This document shows positions 9,898-19,125 of a DNA stretch of 64,000 nt, in pieces (positions within the stretch are counted from its first letter, which is position 1; every line of letters starts with the position of its first letter). This DNA comes from Cellulophaga baltica (lineage in GTDB: Bacteria; Bacteroidota; Bacteroidia; Flavobacteriales; Flavobacteriaceae): the NCBI RefSeq assembly GCF_018861125.1, contig NZ_JAHKQN010000013.1, forward strand, positions 715,479-779,478. Direction: 5' to 3'. Made by a program: the position numbers and the translations under genes. The notes under the pieces are model-generated. The model did not search any database, was not told the origin of the DNA, and worked only from the letters and a program-made list of their open reading frames with translations.

Positions 9898-11094
9898 TTA
9901 AATGAAATCACCTCTTACGTCTTCTGCATCTTCTATTTCATGCCCATGACTATCATGTTCATGATCATGATCGTGCTCTGCAACGGCCATACCAATAAAT
10001 AAAGATGATAACATAGTAAATATAAATGCTTGTAAGAAAGCAACTAAAATTTCAATAAGTGAGATAAATAATGCCAATACTAATGATAAGCCTGTTGAAC
10101 CTACTGGACCGAATGATTCTTTTAAAGTAATCATTAAGGCAATTAAACTCATTACCACAAAGTGACCAGCTGTCATGTTTGCGAATAAACGAATAAGTAA
10201 AGAGAATGGCTTAGTTAACATACCTAATATTTCAATAGGCATTAAAATTATTTTCATTGGAACTGGTACACCTGGCATCCAAAAAATATGTTTCCAATAA
10301 TCTTTATTACCACTAAAAGTAACTACAAAAAATGTAAATATCGCTAAACAAACAGTAACGGCTATTTGACCTGTAACGTTAAACCCTAGTGGTGTTAAAC
10401 CTAATAAATTCAAAATCCAGATAAAGAAAAACACAGTAAGTAAGAAACCCATGAATTTACGGTAATGCTTTTCGCCAATATTTGGACGAGCAATTTCATC
10501 TCGAACATAAATTACTAGTGGTTCTAAAACCCTAGAGAAACCTGTTGGTATTGAACTCTTTTTGTAGCCTCTTGCTAAAGCTCCAAAAGCTAAAATCATT
10601 AATAAACCTACCAATAACATACCAACAACACTTTTGGTTATAGAAAAGTCTAAAACTTTATGGGCGTTAGTAGGGTGGTGGTGTTCATCAAAATTCACAT
10701 GTGATGCTGAAGCATCTAACTCATAAATTTTGCTATGAATCTTTGTAAGTTTTGTTCCATTACGTTCGACAATTACATGACCAGCATCATCATGATGAAA
10801 CTGCGAAGACATGAAAGTAACTAAACCATTACTTGTCCAAACTATTACTGGTAATGGAAAGCCAATATGTTGACGTTCACCAGCATCATTATTATATGAA
10901 AATAAATGGAAATCGTGAGAATCTTTAAGGTGATGAGCGATATAATCGTTTATACCATCCTTTGTATTTATTTCTTCACCTTTTTCAATAGAATGCTCTT
11001 GTTTTTCTTTGTCAGAAATTGAAAATCCTTGAAATGAGTTCAAAAGGATAATTAATAAAGCTACTCTACTAAGGTATTTTGATGCTATATTCAT
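9898..11094 (-). CDS. atpB: ATP synthase F0 subunit a, long Bacteroidota form
   Basis: A 398-residue protein, well above the roughly 270 of E. coli. The extra part is an N-terminal region with a signal-like segment (ALLIILLNSFQGFS) and a His-rich, probably periplasmic domain of about 130 residues. The membrane core follows, with the essential Arg in LLIRLFANMTAGH. The C-terminus is His/Asp rich (AEHDHDHEHDSHGHE). Long forms of this type are common in Bacteroidota. Subunit a forms the proton half-channels against the c-ring. It is the first gene of atpBEFHAG and has its own promoter about 40-70 bases upstream. Confidence 0.95.
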   Translation of the reverse strand: MNIASKYLSRVALLIILLNSFQGFSISDKEKQEHSIEKGEEINTKDGINDYIAHHLKDSHDFHLFSYNNDAGERQHIGFPLPVIVWTSNGLVTFMSSQFHHDDAGHVIVERNGTKLTKIHSKIYELDASASHVNFDEHHHPTNAHKVLDFSITKSVVGMLLVGLLMILAFGALARGYKKSSIPTGFSRVLEPLVIYVRDEIARPNIGEKHYRKFMGFLLTVFFFIWILNLLGLTPLGFNVTGQIAVTVCLAIFTFFVVTFSGNKDYWKHIFWMPGVPVPMKIILMPIEILGMLTKPFSLLIRLFANMTAGHFVVMSLIALMITLKESFGPVGSTGLSLVLALFISLIEILVAFLQAFIFTMLSSLFIGMAVAEHDHDHEHDSHGHEIEDAEDVRGDFI

Positions 11095-11133
11095 TATAAA
11101 CGATTCGAAAAATTACTCCCTTAAAATTTTGTG

Positions 11134-11163
11134 CAAAGGTAGTTATTAAAAATAAATATCAAA
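11134..11163 (-). promoter_or_regulatory. Promoter of the atpBEFHAG operon
   Basis: On the minus strand TTTG (11163-11160), an 18-base spacer and TACCTTTG (11141-11134) match the Bacteroidota sigma-ABfr consensus TTTG-N17-23-TAnnTTTG. A start site near 11127 gives a leader of about 33 bases before the atpB ATG. It lies in the 95-base gap after the upstream small membrane protein, so the atp genes can be transcribed apart from the porW group. Confidence 0.75.
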
Positions 11164-11189
11164 TATTTTTTTGTTTTATTCTTAACGAA

Positions 11190-11567
11190 CTAAATTCTTC
11201 TTAATATTTTAGATATAAAGAATACTTCTGTGAATAGAAAAATACCCATAGGAACTAGCATTGAAACTCTATCTTGCTGAGCTATAGGAGTGTCTCCAAA
11301 CATGGTGCTTTTAAATAGTATTGTAAAAAAAATTATTTTTAAAAAAAGTGTTGCTAAATAAATTAATCCCAATTGTTCTTTTAAAATATCTTCATGTACC
11401 AAATATGTGAATAGACAGCAAATACATAATGAAAATACATAATGATATAGGTAAACTTCACCTAACGGAAATGTAATATCATTATTTAAAATAAAAAAGT
11501 GAGTGTATTTACCCACTATAAATAATATTGTAAAAACAATAATATATTGAAGAATAGATTTTAACAA
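11190..11567 (-). CDS. Small membrane protein, probable DUF6168 family
   Basis: A 125-residue protein with four predicted membrane helices (starting ILQYIIVFTILFIVGKY) and short loops. By length, layout and position between AtpZ and atpB it resembles the flavobacterial DUF6168 family; this assignment is from memory of gene context and is moderately sure. In other bacteria the same slot holds AtpI, an assembly or ion-supply factor for the c-ring, so a role in ATP synthase assembly is reasonable but unproven. It starts 5 bases after the AtpZ/AtpI gene. Confidence 0.55.
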   Translation of the reverse strand: MLKSILQYIIVFTILFIVGKYTHFFILNNDITFPLGEVYLYHYVFSLCICCLFTYLVHEDILKEQLGLIYLATLFLKIIFFTILFKSTMFGDTPIAQQDRVSMLVPMGIFLFTEVFFISKILRRI

Positions 11568-11572
11568 GGTGC

Positions 11573-11800
11573 TTAGTTATTTAAATTATTTGCCTGACGG
11601 ATCATAGCATATGTGGCTACAAAAATAGCAATAAGTGTAATAACTATTTCTAAATAATTTGCTTCAAATTTTTTATCTAACCAAGCACCTAGCAAATTAC
11701 CTAAGTAAATTGTTATTCCCATTTGAATACCAATACCTGATAGTTTTGCGGCTGTTTGTAAACCTTTGTTTGTTTTTTTAGGATGCTTTTGCGGTTCCAT
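11573..11800 (-). CDS. AtpZ/AtpI family protein
   Basis: A 75-residue protein with two membrane helices (LSGIGIQMGITIYLGNLLGA and IVITLIAIFVATYAMI) separated by WLDKKF. The G-x-x-x-G pattern in helix 1 and the G-x-W-L-D-x-K-F loop are typical of AtpZ/AtpI. These proteins assist c-ring assembly or supply divalent cations to the ATP synthase. Its start overlaps the end of the bactofilin gene by 23 bases, so the two are translationally linked. Confidence 0.8.
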   Translation of the reverse strand: MEPQKHPKKTNKGLQTAAKLSGIGIQMGITIYLGNLLGAWLDKKFEANYLEIVITLIAIFVATYAMIRQANNLNN

Positions 11801-12191
11801 TTGAATGGGTTGCAGATTTATTTACTGGTTTACCACCGCCCATTGTACAAGCAGCATTAAAAGTTGCGCCAGGCTCTACTGCTAATTTTGATACAGAAAC
11901 AACACCTTCAATTTTTGCTGAAGATTTTAATGATAATAAGTTTGTCACTAAAAGTTCACCGTTGAAGCTACCTTCAATATCAGCATTTACACATTCTACT
12001 TTACCGTGTATATAACCGTCTTTACCAATGACTACCTTACCAGATGTTTTTACGTTACCATCTAATTTACCATCAATTCTAAAATCTGCTTCTGATGTAA
12101 TGTCACCTTTGATACGGGTGTTTTTTTCAATTCTGTTAGGCTGTCCTCCTATTTCTGGCATTCCTTTTTGTTTTTTATTGTCTGAAAACAT
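11778..12191 (-). CDS. Bactofilin (polymer-forming cytoskeletal protein)
   Basis: The 137-residue protein has a short disordered head and a right-handed beta-helix core (RIKGDITSEADFRIDGKLDG, then NVKTSGKVVIGKDGYIHGKV) typical of the bactofilin domain (DUF583). Bactofilins self-assemble into nucleotide-free filaments that organise cell-wall and envelope machines. It follows porW by 5 bases and overlaps atpZ by 23 bases. The pairing with a T9SS/gliding lipoprotein upstream and ATP synthase helpers downstream is a recurrent flavobacterial arrangement, but a functional link is not shown. Confidence 0.85.
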   Translation of the reverse strand: MFSDNKKQKGMPEIGGQPNRIEKNTRIKGDITSEADFRIDGKLDGNVKTSGKVVIGKDGYIHGKVECVNADIEGSFNGELLVTNLLSLKSSAKIEGVVSVSKLAVEPGATFNAACTMGGGKPVNKSATHSNGTAKAS

Positions 12192-12196
12192 GTGTT

Positions 12197-14752
12197 CTAC
12201 GGTTTTGGGGTTGTGTCTCGATTTTTGTATTCTGTAATATTTTTATGAACCTGTATGATTTTATAGTTCGAAGATAAAATTACAAAATTCTTATATGGAA
12301 CAAGGTAGTCTTTGTTATTTTTTATTAATTCAGCATAACCTAATGCAAATTCATCACTTTTAAAGCCATGAACAACTACAAATTTCTTTTCTACATTATA
12401 AACATCAATTGATACTGTATTTCTGTATTTTAAATCTACTATAGATTGTTCAAGCAATTCTTTTAAATCATTCATCTGCTTATCTTCATAAGAGTTGAAT
12501 TCAAAAATTAATTTCCAATTCTCTGCTTTTTTTTCACTGTTAGGTTTTAAAAACTCATTTGGAGCTAATTTGGGTAATTGGTCAGCAATCATTGCTTTTG
12601 CTTTTTTACCTTCAGCATTGTTTGGGTAATTTAATGCCACATAGTTTAATGCTTCTTCAAAAGCTGTAAAGCCTTGAATTCGACCAATTGCATTTGCTTT
12701 AAGCATTTCTAATTTTGCAACAATTGGATCTCCTGTAAATTTATTTATGTTTTCTTCGGCACCAGTAATTACTTTTAAATATTCTTGATTGGTGTATTGT
12801 TTATACAAATCTGTATAAATAACTTCAGGGCTATTTGCATCACCTTCAAGAACAGCATAGGGGTTTAAAATAATTTCGGCATATCTCGAATCTGAATGAT
12901 TTGTTAGTATATCATCTTTCATTTGTGCCATTAACGGGCTGCCAGTCTTTTCGTAAATTTTATATAAGTTATATTTTGAAGGTAATATTAAACGTTCCTC
13001 AGGATTAGAATTTAACACGGTTTCAAGTTTACCTGCTGCCAATAAATTTTCTTTAAATTTTTCTTTATAAATTAAACCTAATTGATAGTTAGCTAAGTTT
13101 TTTTCCATTTTTAAACTATCAATAACAGCAACATCTGTTGGTATTTGACTCATATAAAAATCTACATCATATTTTTGATCTTCTGGTATATCTAAAGTTC
13201 CTGAGTTTTTATCTGCACCTACAATTGCACCATCATCATTAAGATTGTTTTTGACCTTATTAGCCCATCTCCAATTGTCTTCTAAGGTACGATCACCCCA
13301 ACGAGTTCTAAAATCAGTTCTACCATAACCAAGACTAGTAATATTGTAAAAATAGAACTTACCCTTATTTTGTTTTCCTGCTTTAGTTTGAGCAAAAGCA
13401 TTGATTCCTCTATTTTGTCTTTCAATTTCTTTTTCGGCAGCAAGTGCATCTTTTTCTTTGAGCTTTGCTATGTAATCTCCGAAATATTCAAATTGTTTTT
13501 CTTTAGGTAACTTGTACAGGGTAATAACACTATCAGCGTATTGTACAATATCTTCATTGTATATAACATCTTCAAGATTGTCAAACTTCTTTTTTATAGC
13601 ACGATATTTTTTTGTGTTTTCTGGTAAGTTTGTCAATGTACTGTCATAGTAAGCACCTGCTGTTTTGTATATTTTTTCTTCAAAATTGAATTCACCTAAA
13701 TTCTCATAGTTTAAAGCATTCAATTGTTTTTTATTATTGGTTGCTCTAAGTGATTTGTTAAAGTAAGCAATGGCCAAACTATCAGATTCATTTTCTAAAT
13801 GATAGTTGGCAATTTGTCTAAAAATAATATCTAAGTAAGGTCTGTTTTCTCTGTTTTCTTCTAATTCTGTCAAATACTCTAATAACTCTAATTTGTTTTC
13901 AGCAGTAATTGGAGTGTTATTAATTTTTTGTAGGTGAGCATTAATCATATACTCACGTGGAGACCTTCTATTCAATTCAATTACTTTATTGAAAGCAATA
14001 TTAGCAGTGTCTTTAATACCAAGTTGATTGTATAATTGACCAATGATATAGTAATATCGTCCTTTTTCGGGATTTTTTTTAGTGTAAGCAGCGGCTATTT
14101 TTAATTGTTGAATAGCTGTATCAATAACTTTTAAATTAATATATGCTTGCCCCATCATTGCTCTGGTATCAGCATATTCTTGATCGCTTAACTCGTCATA
14201 TTTTAATAGACTTTTGTAGTTTTTTATAGCAAGCTCTTCATTTTCAAGTCTTATATTAACTTTTTCACGCCAAATTCTAGCTTCATTTAATTTATCACTT
14301 GACGGGTATTTTCTTAAAATATAGTTGAAAGCTTCAAGTGCAGGTAAAAAACGTTGCCCAAAGTAACGTGTTTTACCTAATAGTAAAAAAGCCTCATCTG
14401 TTTGTGGATTACGCTCTTCATTATCAATATCCATACTGTGCTTTTGTATGGCCTTTGCCGCTTTTTCTTCGGCAATTTCAAATTTAGCATTTTTACTTTC
14501 AGATTCTAAAATTACTTCTTCACGAATCGTTAAGCGTTCAATAGGTAAAACTTCCCAATAATTATCTTGGTAACTCGCATTAAGTTCTTCTCTACCTTCT
14601 TCAAAAGCAATATTTCCATTATACAAAACATTAAATTTTGTATTAAGTGCGTGCCAATTGCGATTTATTAAGGCATCTTTTTTTGTAGAACAAGCATTAA
14701 ATGCCATTCCTACAAATAATGCAGTTGTAATAAGTTTATACTGAAGCTTCAA
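12197..14752 (-). CDS. porW: PorW/SprE-type TPR lipoprotein of the type IX secretion and gliding system
   Basis: An 851-residue lipoprotein: the signal ends in MAFNAC (Cys about residue 20). The family N-terminus follows (DALINRNWHALNTKFNVLYN), then many TPR helices (for example ILRKYPSSDKLNEARIW) and a central region with FYFYNITSLGYGRTDFRTRW (residues about 465-485). Length and these signatures match SprE of Flavobacterium johnsoniae and PorW of Porphyromonas gingivalis, a periplasmic part of the type IX secretion system. The start codon is TTG; no better in-frame start keeps the signal peptide. A TetR-type palindrome lies about 120 bases upstream. The bactofilin and atpZ genes follow closely. 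Confidence 0.88.
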   Translation of the reverse strand: MKLQYKLITTALFVGMAFNACSTKKDALINRNWHALNTKFNVLYNGNIAFEEGREELNASYQDNYWEVLPIERLTIREEVILESESKNAKFEIAEEKAAKAIQKHSMDIDNEERNPQTDEAFLLLGKTRYFGQRFLPALEAFNYILRKYPSSDKLNEARIWREKVNIRLENEELAIKNYKSLLKYDELSDQEYADTRAMMGQAYINLKVIDTAIQQLKIAAAYTKKNPEKGRYYYIIGQLYNQLGIKDTANIAFNKVIELNRRSPREYMINAHLQKINNTPITAENKLELLEYLTELEENRENRPYLDIIFRQIANYHLENESDSLAIAYFNKSLRATNNKKQLNALNYENLGEFNFEEKIYKTAGAYYDSTLTNLPENTKKYRAIKKKFDNLEDVIYNEDIVQYADSVITLYKLPKEKQFEYFGDYIAKLKEKDALAAEKEIERQNRGINAFAQTKAGKQNKGKFYFYNITSLGYGRTDFRTRWGDRTLEDNWRWANKVKNNLNDDGAIVGADKNSGTLDIPEDQKYDVDFYMSQIPTDVAVIDSLKMEKNLANYQLGLIYKEKFKENLLAAGKLETVLNSNPEERLILPSKYNLYKIYEKTGSPLMAQMKDDILTNHSDSRYAEIILNPYAVLEGDANSPEVIYTDLYKQYTNQEYLKVITGAEENINKFTGDPIVAKLEMLKANAIGRIQGFTAFEEALNYVALNYPNNAEGKKAKAMIADQLPKLAPNEFLKPNSEKKAENWKLIFEFNSYEDKQMNDLKELLEQSIVDLKYRNTVSIDVYNVEKKFVVVHGFKSDEFALGYAELIKNNKDYLVPYKNFVILSSNYKIIQVHKNITEYKNRDTTPKP

Positions 14753-14873
14753 TTTTCTGTATTTATCTACTAACCTAAACTTAAAAACAGTTTGATTATT
14801 ATGTAGTTCATCGACAAAATGCGCATTATTTTTTTATTAAAGCGAATCTAATAGATATAATTACTGATTTTTT

Positions 14874-14891
14874 ACAAACCATACGGTCTGT
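14874..14891. promoter_or_regulatory. TetR-type operator upstream of porW
   Basis: ACAAACCATACGGTCTGT is an inverted repeat with the layout ACARACC-N4-GGTYTGT and one mismatched pair. The same layout occurs at the TetR gene (29424-29441) and before the patatin gene (21535-21552). The site lies about 122 bases upstream of the porW start. Binding by the local TetR protein is inference. Confidence 0.45.
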
Positions 14892-14990
14892 TTTAAAGTT
14901 TGAGTACTATTCTCGGTGGTAAATAATACTTATAACCGATATTATTATATGCTAAGTCGATATAATAGGTTAGTTATACTTAAAAATAGA

Positions 14991-15024
14991 ATTTGCGAAC
15001 CAACTACCTAGTTGGTTTGCGAAT
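14991..15024 (-). terminator. Probable terminator of the PadR/ABC operon
   Basis: Sixteen-base arms (14991-15006 and 15009-15024) pair around two bases with two G-U pairs when transcribed on the minus strand. A short T-rich stretch follows. It lies 60 bases past the stop of the ABC ATPase gene. Confidence 0.6.
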
Positions 15025-15084
15025 TTTAGGAGCTTTTTTAAATTACACTAAAATTAATTTTTTTGAAATCAATCTTGAAACGAA

Positions 15085-15780
15085 TTATCCAGCAAAAAAG
15101 ACTTCTAATTCTTTTAATGTTTCAGTGGAGGTTTCAATATCTTTTACTATTTCACCTTTGTTCAAAACCACAATACGTTCACAAACTTCAGTTACGTGTA
15201 TTAAATCGTGACTAGAAACTAATACAGTTACATTTTGGTTTGCTGCCAAATCTTTTATAATTTCCTTTAATCTAATTTGTGTTGTAGGGTCGAGATTTGC
15301 AAAAGGTTCATCTAATATAATTACTTCAGGATTACCAATAAATGAGGCAACGATTCCTGCTTTTTTCTGATTTCCTTTTGATAAGTCTCTTAAGTATTTA
15401 CTCTGACCTAAAATTTCACCATGAAAAAAATCAGTAAAATTAGAGAGTAACGCATTTACATCTGCTTTGTTTTGGCCTCTTAATTCTCCAATAAAATAGA
15501 AGTATTCTTCCGCTGTTAAATAACCAATTAAAAATGTTTCATCAATAAACGCTGCGGTAAAAGGTTTCCAATCTTCACTAGTGTCAACTTGAACTCCGTT
15601 ATTGTGAACCTGACCTGTTGTAGGTTCAATCAAATCAAGAAGTAAACTGAAAAATGTAGTTTTTCCGGCACCGTTATTCCCTACTAGCCCAAAACTTTGA
15701 CCCTTTGGTATTTCAAGATTCTCTATATTTAAAACGGTTGTTTTGCCGTAGCTCTTTGTTATGTTTTTAGCAGTTATCAT
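15085..15780 (-). CDS. ABC transporter ATP-binding protein
   Basis: A 231-residue ATPase of the CcmA/drug-export type. Walker A is VGNNGAGKTTFF (about residue 34), the signature is the variant LSKGNQKKAGI instead of LSGGQ, Walker B is VIILDEPFANLDP, and the switch His is in VSSHDL. The LSKGN signature is found in exporters of the ABC-2 class. Its membrane partner is the DUF5687 protein 34 bases upstream. The pair is the end of a PadR-led operon, so export of a toxic or envelope compound under PadR control is plausible; the substrate is unknown. Confidence 0.88.
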   Translation of the reverse strand: MITAKNITKSYGKTTVLNIENLEIPKGQSFGLVGNNGAGKTTFFSLLLDLIEPTTGQVHNNGVQVDTSEDWKPFTAAFIDETFLIGYLTAEEYFYFIGELRGQNKADVNALLSNFTDFFHGEILGQSKYLRDLSKGNQKKAGIVASFIGNPEVIILDEPFANLDPTTQIRLKEIIKDLAANQNVTVLVSSHDLIHVTEVCERIVVLNKGEIVKDIETSTETLKELEVFFAG

Positions 15781-15814
15781 TTTTCGGGTATTTAAATAAA
15801 GTGACTGTTAGTTT

Positions 15815-17287
15815 TTAGTTGGCCTGTTTGTATGCAGCTATGGTTTTATATTTCTCTTTTTTATAAACTTGTTCAATTTTTTTAAACATATAGTTTTTAA
15901 AAGCAAAACCGATTATACCAGAAAAAGCTACAAATAGGTATCCAGCTGTTGGATTAATTAAATAATGACCTAATGCATAAATTATTAATGGCAACACAAG
16001 TTTTGGTAGTGTAAGTATCATTGTTTTTAAATTGAATGATTGTTTATCTCCGAAAGCTTTTTTAGAAGACGTTAAATCAATAGGTGTTTTGATAAATGCA
16101 CCACCCAATAAAACTAAATAAGAATTTACACCAATATTGTAAATACCACCAACTATAATAGCTAAATAAGCGTCAATACCAAAATACAAATAGAAACTAG
16201 CTATAATTGTACTTACAAGAGTTGCAATTACTATTAAATACCATTTTGAGTCTAGGTATTCTTTATATTTTATATTCTGACTCATCAGTAGAGGGTAATA
16301 TGAACTATCCCAACTTGGTACAAATTGTCCAAAGCTAAATAAGAAACCTCCACTAATAAAAATACCTGCAAAAATTTTCCATACAGGACCTTCGTAAACA
16401 CTTATTGATTTTGAAAAAAATAGAAAACCATAAAATATAAAAGCAATGCTCATAATTACAGACATTTTAGAGCGCTTATTCCTTTTAATGAGTTTAATAT
16501 CATTTTTTAAAAACGTTCCTAAATTCCCAAATCGATTTAACCAACTTAAGTCCTCAGATTTTGCAATATCTTGTTTCGTTTTTAAACCAGCATCTAAATA
16601 CATGTTTCTTTTAAAAAAATGAAATGTTGCATAATATAAACTTATTGCAATGCTAATCATAATTAGTGCTGACCAAGGTATACTGTAAAAGGAATCAAAG
16701 ACTATTGTGGTATATAATGTAATATCAAATACTTGAAAATATTGACAAAGCCCTAAAATTGCAAAAAGTACTATTGTAGTATAGAAAATATTGTCTTTAT
16801 TATTAGCAAGAATATTTATGAAGTTGTTCGAATAAATAATTGCAATCATAGCTAAATGCCATGAAATAACTCCAAGAACACTATAGTCTTTTGTTATTAG
16901 TATTATTGAAAAAGGAATAAAAAAGAAAGCATGAGTCCAATTAAAAAATGATAGTATGGTTTTACCCAACGAGAAATGTACAACTTGATTTTTCTTAAAT
17001 GGTAAATATAGTAAGGGTTTAATATTGGTTACAGGCATTTTTTGTAACATGTACCTAAAAAAGAGGTCGCCAACAATATAATAAACCACGTACTTGTTTA
17101 TAATATCAAAAGGGTTCCCAATTTCAGCTTTTTCAATTATAAAATAAATACTAATTCCGGCACCAATAAAAATTGTAATAAGGTATAAAGCCATAAAAAT
17201 GGTTAATATCTTTATAGCTAAATTACTTTTTAAGGATGCTGCTCTAAAAAATGATTTCCATTGAAGACTTATAAAGTGTTTGAGCAT
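15815..17287 (-). CDS. DUF5687 membrane protein, ABC permease partner
   Basis: A 490-residue integral membrane protein with about 10-12 hydrophobic segments. The N-terminus (MLKHFISLQWKSFFRAASLK) and the inner motif NDIKLIKRNKRSK are characteristic of DUF5687, a Bacteroidota family that pairs with ABC ATPases. The ATPase gene follows after 27-34 bases. It should form the transmembrane half of the exporter. It has no recognisable periplasmic domain, and the transported substrate cannot be told. Confidence 0.75.
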   Translation of the reverse strand: MLKHFISLQWKSFFRAASLKSNLAIKILTIFMALYLITIFIGAGISIYFIIEKAEIGNPFDIINKYVVYYIVGDLFFRYMLQKMPVTNIKPLLYLPFKKNQVVHFSLGKTILSFFNWTHAFFFIPFSIILITKDYSVLGVISWHLAMIAIIYSNNFINILANNKDNIFYTTIVLFAILGLCQYFQVFDITLYTTIVFDSFYSIPWSALIMISIAISLYYATFHFFKRNMYLDAGLKTKQDIAKSEDLSWLNRFGNLGTFLKNDIKLIKRNKRSKMSVIMSIAFIFYGFLFFSKSISVYEGPVWKIFAGIFISGGFLFSFGQFVPSWDSSYYPLLMSQNIKYKEYLDSKWYLIVIATLVSTIIASFYLYFGIDAYLAIIVGGIYNIGVNSYLVLLGGAFIKTPIDLTSSKKAFGDKQSFNLKTMILTLPKLVLPLIIYALGHYLINPTAGYLFVAFSGIIGFAFKNYMFKKIEQVYKKEKYKTIAAYKQAN

Positions 17288-17308
17288 TTTGGCATTATTT
17301 AGTTTTAT

Positions 17309-17713
17309 TTACTGCATATATTTTTGTGCTATTCCACCGACTTTCATACCCCAAGTTTGACCAATCATCATTGCTTTTTGAGTAATTAAATTTTGTTTCA
17401 CACTTAATTTTTTTCCTAAATCTGTTTGGTAAAATTTATTCAACTCATCAATTTCACTTTCTGTAAATTCTTCAGCATATAAATCTGCTAATTGAACATA
17501 AATTTCATCTAATGTACCATTTGCCTCTGCAGTGTAAGCATCTTTTTTGTCAGCTGGAACTGCTGCACCTATTTGTGCGATTGCATCATCAAAAGCGCTA
17601 GTTGCACCAGAGGCCTTAATAAGGCTAATTGCTTTTACTTGTATAGTTGTCGTTTCTTGTGCTTGTAAAGTAATGGCTGTAAATAAAACGATTGCAAAAA
17701 TTAGTTTTTTCAT
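17309..17713 (-). CDS. Small secreted DUF2059 protein
   Basis: A 134-residue protein with a clean signal peptide (MKKLIFAIVLFTAITLQAQ). The C-terminal half (FTESEIDELNKFYQTDLGKK followed by LSVKQNLITQKAMMIGQ) carries the DUF2059 pattern of a helical domain ending in FYxTxxGKK. DUF2059 proteins are periplasmic and of unknown function. It sits between the HAAS-like membrane proteins and the ABC permease, in the same orientation, so it may be an accessory of that system. Confidence 0.75.
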   Translation of the reverse strand: MKKLIFAIVLFTAITLQAQETTTIQVKAISLIKASGATSAFDDAIAQIGAAVPADKKDAYTAEANGTLDEIYVQLADLYAEEFTESEIDELNKFYQTDLGKKLSVKQNLITQKAMMIGQTWGMKVGGIAQKYMQ

Positions 17714-17764
17714 AATTGTGTTGTGTTATTTTTAATGTTAGTATTAGAAGTAAGTGAAACGTTA

Positions 17765-18451
17765 CTAAGTGTTCATCATTTTGTATTCAGGATAAGTTTC
17801 TTCAAGTAGTTTTTCAGCTTTTTTAGGAATTTTAAATACCATCACATGAAAAAGTAATAAGGTAACTACTACGAAAAAACTTGTTACACCTAAAATGTAT
17901 GTATTATTAAGGTTTAATTTGATGTTTAAAATATGAATAGGTATTAGAAATAAATTAGCTAAACCCATTTGAGTCAGTAATATTTCTTCGAATAACCATT
18001 TACGCTCTCTCTTCTTTAAATATCGATTTAACTTTATTAACTGAATATATATTGGAATTAAAAAGCATATAAATAACCCAATGAGGCAATAATGCCGAAC
18101 GTTTAGTGAAATATTATTTAGTAAAGTGAAAAGAAAAAAAGTTAGAAAAGCTGTCAATATTATTTTAGGCAAAGAAAAATACTTTTTATAATACGTAAAT
18201 ATTATTTTCCAGTATTTTTTATTTAGAGCTTTCTTTCTTTTTTCAACAACATCTTGAAAACCAAAAACGCCAAATTTTTTAAACTCTATTTGAAGCGCAC
18301 TTTCAAATGATAGGGCAGGTTTTTTTTCTAATGTTCTCTCAATTCCATTTGCTAAATGATCTACAAGCTCAGTTTGTAAATCAAAATGATAAACAAAGTG
18401 ATCTCTAGTGAATGTATATAATTGTTTAATTTGATTATTGGTTAGTTTCAT
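17765..18451 (-). CDS. HAAS-like membrane protein (second of a PadR-linked pair)
   Basis: The 228 residues divide into a soluble helical N-terminus of about 80 residues (ELVDHLANGIERTLEKKP, ALSFESALQIEFKKFGVFGF) and about four membrane helices. The N-terminal pattern DHLAxxIE...LSFExAL...FG resembles the HAAS/DUF1700-type module that commonly accompanies PadR regulators. It overlaps the preceding gene by 4 bases (ATGA), which implies coupled translation. The preceding gene has the same layout, so the two are probably old paralogues. The family assignment is by pattern, not by search. Confidence 0.55.
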   Translation of the reverse strand: MKLTNNQIKQLYTFTRDHFVYHFDLQTELVDHLANGIERTLEKKPALSFESALQIEFKKFGVFGFQDVVEKRKKALNKKYWKIIFTYYKKYFSLPKIILTAFLTFFLFTLLNNISLNVRHYCLIGLFICFLIPIYIQLIKLNRYLKKRERKWLFEEILLTQMGLANLFLIPIHILNIKLNLNNTYILGVTSFFVVVTLLLFHVMVFKIPKKAEKLLEETYPEYKMMNT

Positions 18452-19125
18452 GCTGTCATATTTTTATACAGATCTGTATATTCAAGCTTGTATTTTTTTA
18501 TAATTTGAATTATTATAATCATCATAGTAATGCTAAATGAAAAAGCCATAATGTTTAAATTCAAATTAGTTGTCTCTATTATATTTTTATAAAATGGATT
18601 ATAAAAAAACTGGTGTATTTGCATAAAAGCTATGAGCACAAAACTTATTCTTTCTATTCCAGAAAAACGCTTATTTTTTCCTAATAATAAAGTTGTGATG
18701 TAATAATAAGAACCCAACCCAACCAAGCATATAAATGGAAAAAACTTTAAAACTAAAGAAATATCAAAATAAAATGAGGCTAATTTCAATATGATAAAAC
18801 ATAAAATTAAAATTAAAATTAAAATAGTTAATGGTTTACCTAATATTTTTAGAATTTGTAGTACTAATTTTTTATCTGTATTTCTTACTATCTTTTTGTA
18901 TAGAATTAAATGCTTTTTCTTGTTGACTACCATATAACTTTTAAAAGCTTCATAAAAAGATAAGTTTTCATTTTTCATTTTATTTTCAACTTCAGAAGCT
19001 ATATGGTCTAGCATTTCCATTCGAATATCAATAAAACTGATATCTGAATTTTTCAAATAAGTATCGATAAATATAATTTGATCTTTATCTAGCTTCATTC
19101 TTAGTTTTTTTAATTTATGCTCCAA
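18448..19125 (-). CDS. HAAS-like membrane protein (first of a PadR-linked pair)
   Basis: A 225-residue protein with an N-terminal helical part (MEMLDHIASEVENKMKNE, NLSFYEAFKSYM) and four to five membrane helices. It shares the DHxA...LSFxxA pattern and the domain order with the next gene. Its start overlaps the padR stop by 16 bases, so regulator and membrane protein are translationally coupled. PadR and HAAS pairs are known from many bacteria as small regulatory units, and this would be a flavobacterial version. Function is unproven. Confidence 0.55.
   Translation of the reverse strand: MEHKLKKLRMKLDKDQIIFIDTYLKNSDISFIDIRMEMLDHIASEVENKMKNENLSFYEAFKSYMVVNKKKHLILYKKIVRNTDKKLVLQILKILGKPLTILILILILCFIILKLASFYFDISLVLKFFPFICLVGLGSYYYITTLLLGKNKRFSGIERISFVLIAFMQIHQFFYNPFYKNIIETTNLNLNIMAFSFSITMMIIIIQIIKKYKLEYTDLYKNMTA

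Larger units (their letters stand above)
14753..15084. other. Gene-free 332-base stretch between porW and the ABC ATPase gene
   Basis: No coding frame here is convincing. It holds the probable terminator of the ABC operon (14991-15024) and an 18-base TetR-type palindrome (14874-14891) on the porW side. No clear TAnnTTTG element facing porW was found by eye, so the porW promoter is not located. Confidence 0.6.
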
